Part shown: piece by piece, positions 5,407 through 6,502 of the stretch
Numbering within the stretch: the first letter of the stretch is position 1
How the letters are laid out: every line of letters starts with the position of its first letter
From: Desulfobacterales bacterium
GTDB taxonomy: Bacteria > Desulfobacterota > Desulfobacteria > Desulfobacterales > Desulfobacteraceae
Assembly: GCA_022361135.1 (NCBI GenBank)
Contig: JAKSBM010000034.1
Location: forward strand, 1 to 6,502
DNA: 6,502 bases
Direction: 5' to 3'
The notes under the pieces: model-generated
Seen by the model: only the letters and a program-made list of their open reading frames with translations
The model's database searches: none
What the model was told of the DNA's origin: nothing
Translations under genes and position numbers: made by a program

Positions 5407-6102
5407 ATGGAAGATCTGCGTGTATTGGTGATTGAAGACGATGCCCGGATAGCGGAGATGCATCGGTATTTTGTGGATAAGGTGGCGGGATTCCAGGTCA
5501 TGGGCATTGCCCAGAATTTGGAGCAGGCCCGGGATCTGGTGAACCTCCTGGATCCGGATTTGCTCCTGCTGGATCTTTACATGCCCGACGGCAACGGCAT
5601 GACCCTCCTCCATGAGTTACGGGGCCAGGGCCGGGCCGTGGACGTGATTCTCATCACCGCGGCCAAGCATGTGGCCGATGTCCAGACGGCGTTGCGGGCC
5701 GGGGCCTTTGACTATTTGGTAAAACCCGTGATTTTTGACCGGTTTGAAAAGGCATTGATCCGGTTCCGGGATTTTCGTCGGGTCATGGACCAGGGGGAGA
5801 ATACCCTGGAGCAAAAGGACATTGATGCCCTGAACCCCGCCCTCAACGCACCGGAGGAGCCCGGTTCGGAAAATGTGCCTAAGGGGATTGACGTCCTCAC
5901 CCTGGGCAAGGTGCGCCGGGCCTTTACCCAGGTGGGGCCCAATGGATTCAGCGCCGAGGAGGTGGGGGAGAAAATCGGGGCCAGCCGATCCACGGCCCGG
6001 CGGTATCTGGAATACATGACCACCACCATGGAGTTGCGGGCCGATGTGGTCTACGGCAGCGTGGGCCGACCCGAGCGTCGGTATTTTCCCAACGAGGGAT
6101 AG
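5407..6102 (+). CDS. DcuR/CitB-type response regulator
   Basis: 231 residues from ATG 5407 (235 from ATG 5395). The N-terminal receiver domain (about 3-120) has the acidic pair D11-D12, phospho-acceptor Asp56 in LLLLDLYMPD, Thr84 and Lys106 in YLVKP, so the phosphorylation site is complete. A polar linker (about 125-155) is followed by PKGIDVLTL, a segment typical of the DcuR/CitB family. Next comes a helix-turn-helix (about 180-204, FSAEEVGEKIGASRSTARRYLEYM region, given here only as a landmark) and a short wing-like end with RPERRYF. The length matches the family (about 230-240). It starts 8 bases after the kinase stop, so the two are co-translated partners. Its likely target is the convergently placed dicarboxylate carrier gene, whose promoter is outside this window. 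Confidence 0.93.
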   Translation: MEDLRVLVIEDDARIAEMHRYFVDKVAGFQVMGIAQNLEQARDLVNLLDPDLLLLDLYMPDGNGMTLLHELRGQGRAVDVILITAAKHVADVQTALRAGAFDYLVKPVIFDRFEKALIRFRDFRRVMDQGENTLEQKDIDALNPALNAPEEPGSENVPKGIDVLTLGKVRRAFTQVGPNGFSAEEVGEKIGASRSTARRYLEYMTTTMELRADVVYGSVGRPERRYFPNEG

Positions 6103-6121
6103 GAGGCATCCGGTGGGTGGG

Positions 6122-6150
6122 TTCCGGGGCCCTGGGATTCCAGGCCGGAA
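6122..6150 (+). repeat. Stem-loop in the 3' region after the response regulator
   Basis: TTCCGG (6122-6127) pairs with CCGGAA (6145-6150), and CCTGG (6131-6135) pairs with CCAGG (6140-6144). The loop is GATT and a GGC bulge lies on the left side. No T-run follows, so it is not a terminator itself; it could stabilise the 3' end or be incidental in GC-rich DNA. Confidence 0.5.
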
Positions 6151-6196
6151 GATTCCACGGCGGCCATTGATTCGGTTGCCATGAAATATTCAAACT

Positions 6197-6232
6197 AAAA
6201 AAGGCACGCCCATTGGGGCGCGCCTTTTTTTT
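6197..6232. terminator. Bidirectional intrinsic terminator between convergent genes
   Basis: An A6 run (6197-6202), GGC (6203-6205) and CGCCC (6207-6211) pair with GGGCG (6216-6220), GCC (6222-6224) and the T-run (6225-6232) around the loop ATTG. On the + strand it ends in eight T; on the - strand it ends in six T. The one imperfect position (A6206 against C6221) is an A-C mismatch in + strand RNA but a G-U pair in - strand RNA. It serves both the regulator operon and the carrier gene. Confidence 0.88.
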
Positions 6233-6244
6233 ATGGGTAGGATG

Positions 6245-6269
6245 GGGGCACGGGACTAACCGGTGCCCC
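6245..6269. repeat. Inverted repeat downstream of the Dcu carrier gene
   Basis: GGGGCAC (6245-6251) is the exact reverse complement of GTGCCCC (6263-6269), with an 11-base loop. An alternative 6-bp pairing, CGGGAC (6251-6256) with GTCCCG (6271-6276), excludes it. It lies in the 3' untranslated part of the - strand gene, before the terminator. Confidence 0.5.
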
Positions 6270-6284
6270 TGTCCCGGATCGTAA

Positions 6285-6502
6285 TTATCCGATGAAAATC
6301 TGGGCCAGGGTATATCCCACACAGCAGGCCATGATCACACCGATGAGGCCGGGAACCATGAAGCTGTGGTTGAAGTAGTACTTACCGATCTTGGTGGTGC
6401 CGGTGACGTCAAAGGTGCAGGTGGCGATGTCCGAGGGATAGTTGGGGATGAAGAAATAGCCGTAGCAGGCGGGCATGATCCCGATGACCAGGGCCGGGGA
6501 CA
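6285..6502 (-). CDS. Anaerobic C4-dicarboxylate transporter, DcuA/DcuB family, C-terminal fragment
   Basis: The - strand frame is open from the window edge to a TAA at 6285-6287, giving the last 71 residues; the start lies beyond 6502. The region YFFIPNYPSD followed by FDVTGTTKIGKYYFNHSF and a final hydrophobic helix (PGLIGVIMACCVGY...) closely resembles the C-terminal end of Escherichia coli DcuA and DcuB as I remember them: YP, then D..GTT.IGK, then NH.F.(I/V)PG. The family exchanges or takes up fumarate, malate, aspartate and succinate in anaerobic cells, in the cytoplasmic membrane. Codon use is like the neighbours. It faces the DcuS/DcuR-like pair across a shared terminator, so it is probably their regulatory target and possibly a co-sensor, as DcuB is for DcuS. 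DcuA and DcuB cannot be told apart from this end. Confidence 0.9.
   Translation of the reverse strand, partial: SPALVIGIMPACYGYFFIPNYPSDIATCTFDVTGTTKIGKYYFNHSFMVPGLIGVIMACCVGYTLAQIFIG

Noticed and set aside
6122..6150. Stem-loop as the terminator of the regulator operon
   Set aside because: No T-run follows it; the hairpin with T8 at 6197-6232 is the better terminator.

Overview
The window looks like a chromosomal segment from a GC-rich anaerobic bacterium. The best guess is a Desulfobacterota-type (deltaproteobacterial) sulfate reducer or relative. This is an inference from three things: the codon preference (GCC, CCC, GGG, CTG, CGG), a Dcu-type anaerobic C4-dicarboxylate carrier with its sensor pair, and a NosR/NirI-like FMN/Fe-S membrane protein. 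No rRNA, tRNA, mobile element or CRISPR array is visible.

Left part (1-2392, all + strand): the window opens in the C-terminus of an unrecognised membrane protein. It is followed closely by a short NosR/NirI-like redox protein (251-1390) with a periplasmic FMN-binding domain and two membrane-proximal CxxxCP motifs. A 70-residue membrane-anchored protein (1383-1595) overlaps the end of that gene. Then comes a 241-bp stretch without a convincing gene, packed with inverted repeats and carrying a promoter-like pair. Next is a 164-residue exported or membrane-anchored protein of unknown function (1837-2331), closed by a hairpin terminator. The first three genes look like one operon; the fourth may be in it or may use its own promoter.

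Middle (2393-3646): a pyrimidine-rich leader, then a metal-dependent amidohydrolase of the amidohydrolase-2 (ACMSD-like) type with all expected metal-ligand positions. Its strong terminator begins inside its own stop codon.

Right part (3647-6502): a DcuS/CitA-type sensor kinase (3746-5398) and a DcuR/CitB-type response regulator (5407-6102) form a tight two-gene unit. They run convergently towards the 3' end of a DcuA/DcuB-family C4-dicarboxylate transporter on the - strand (6285 to beyond 6502). A bidirectional terminator (6197-6232) sits between them. The likely logic is that the kinase senses an external dicarboxylate or related carboxylate, phosphorylates the regulator, and the regulator controls the neighbouring carrier, whose promoter lies outside the window.

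No clearly new multi-gene system is evident. The parts most worth a second look are the palindrome-rich region 1625-1718, the open frame interrupted by a single TGA at 1593, the compact flavin/Fe-S protein with its two unknown small exported partners, and the substitution at a ligand-contact position of the sensor.
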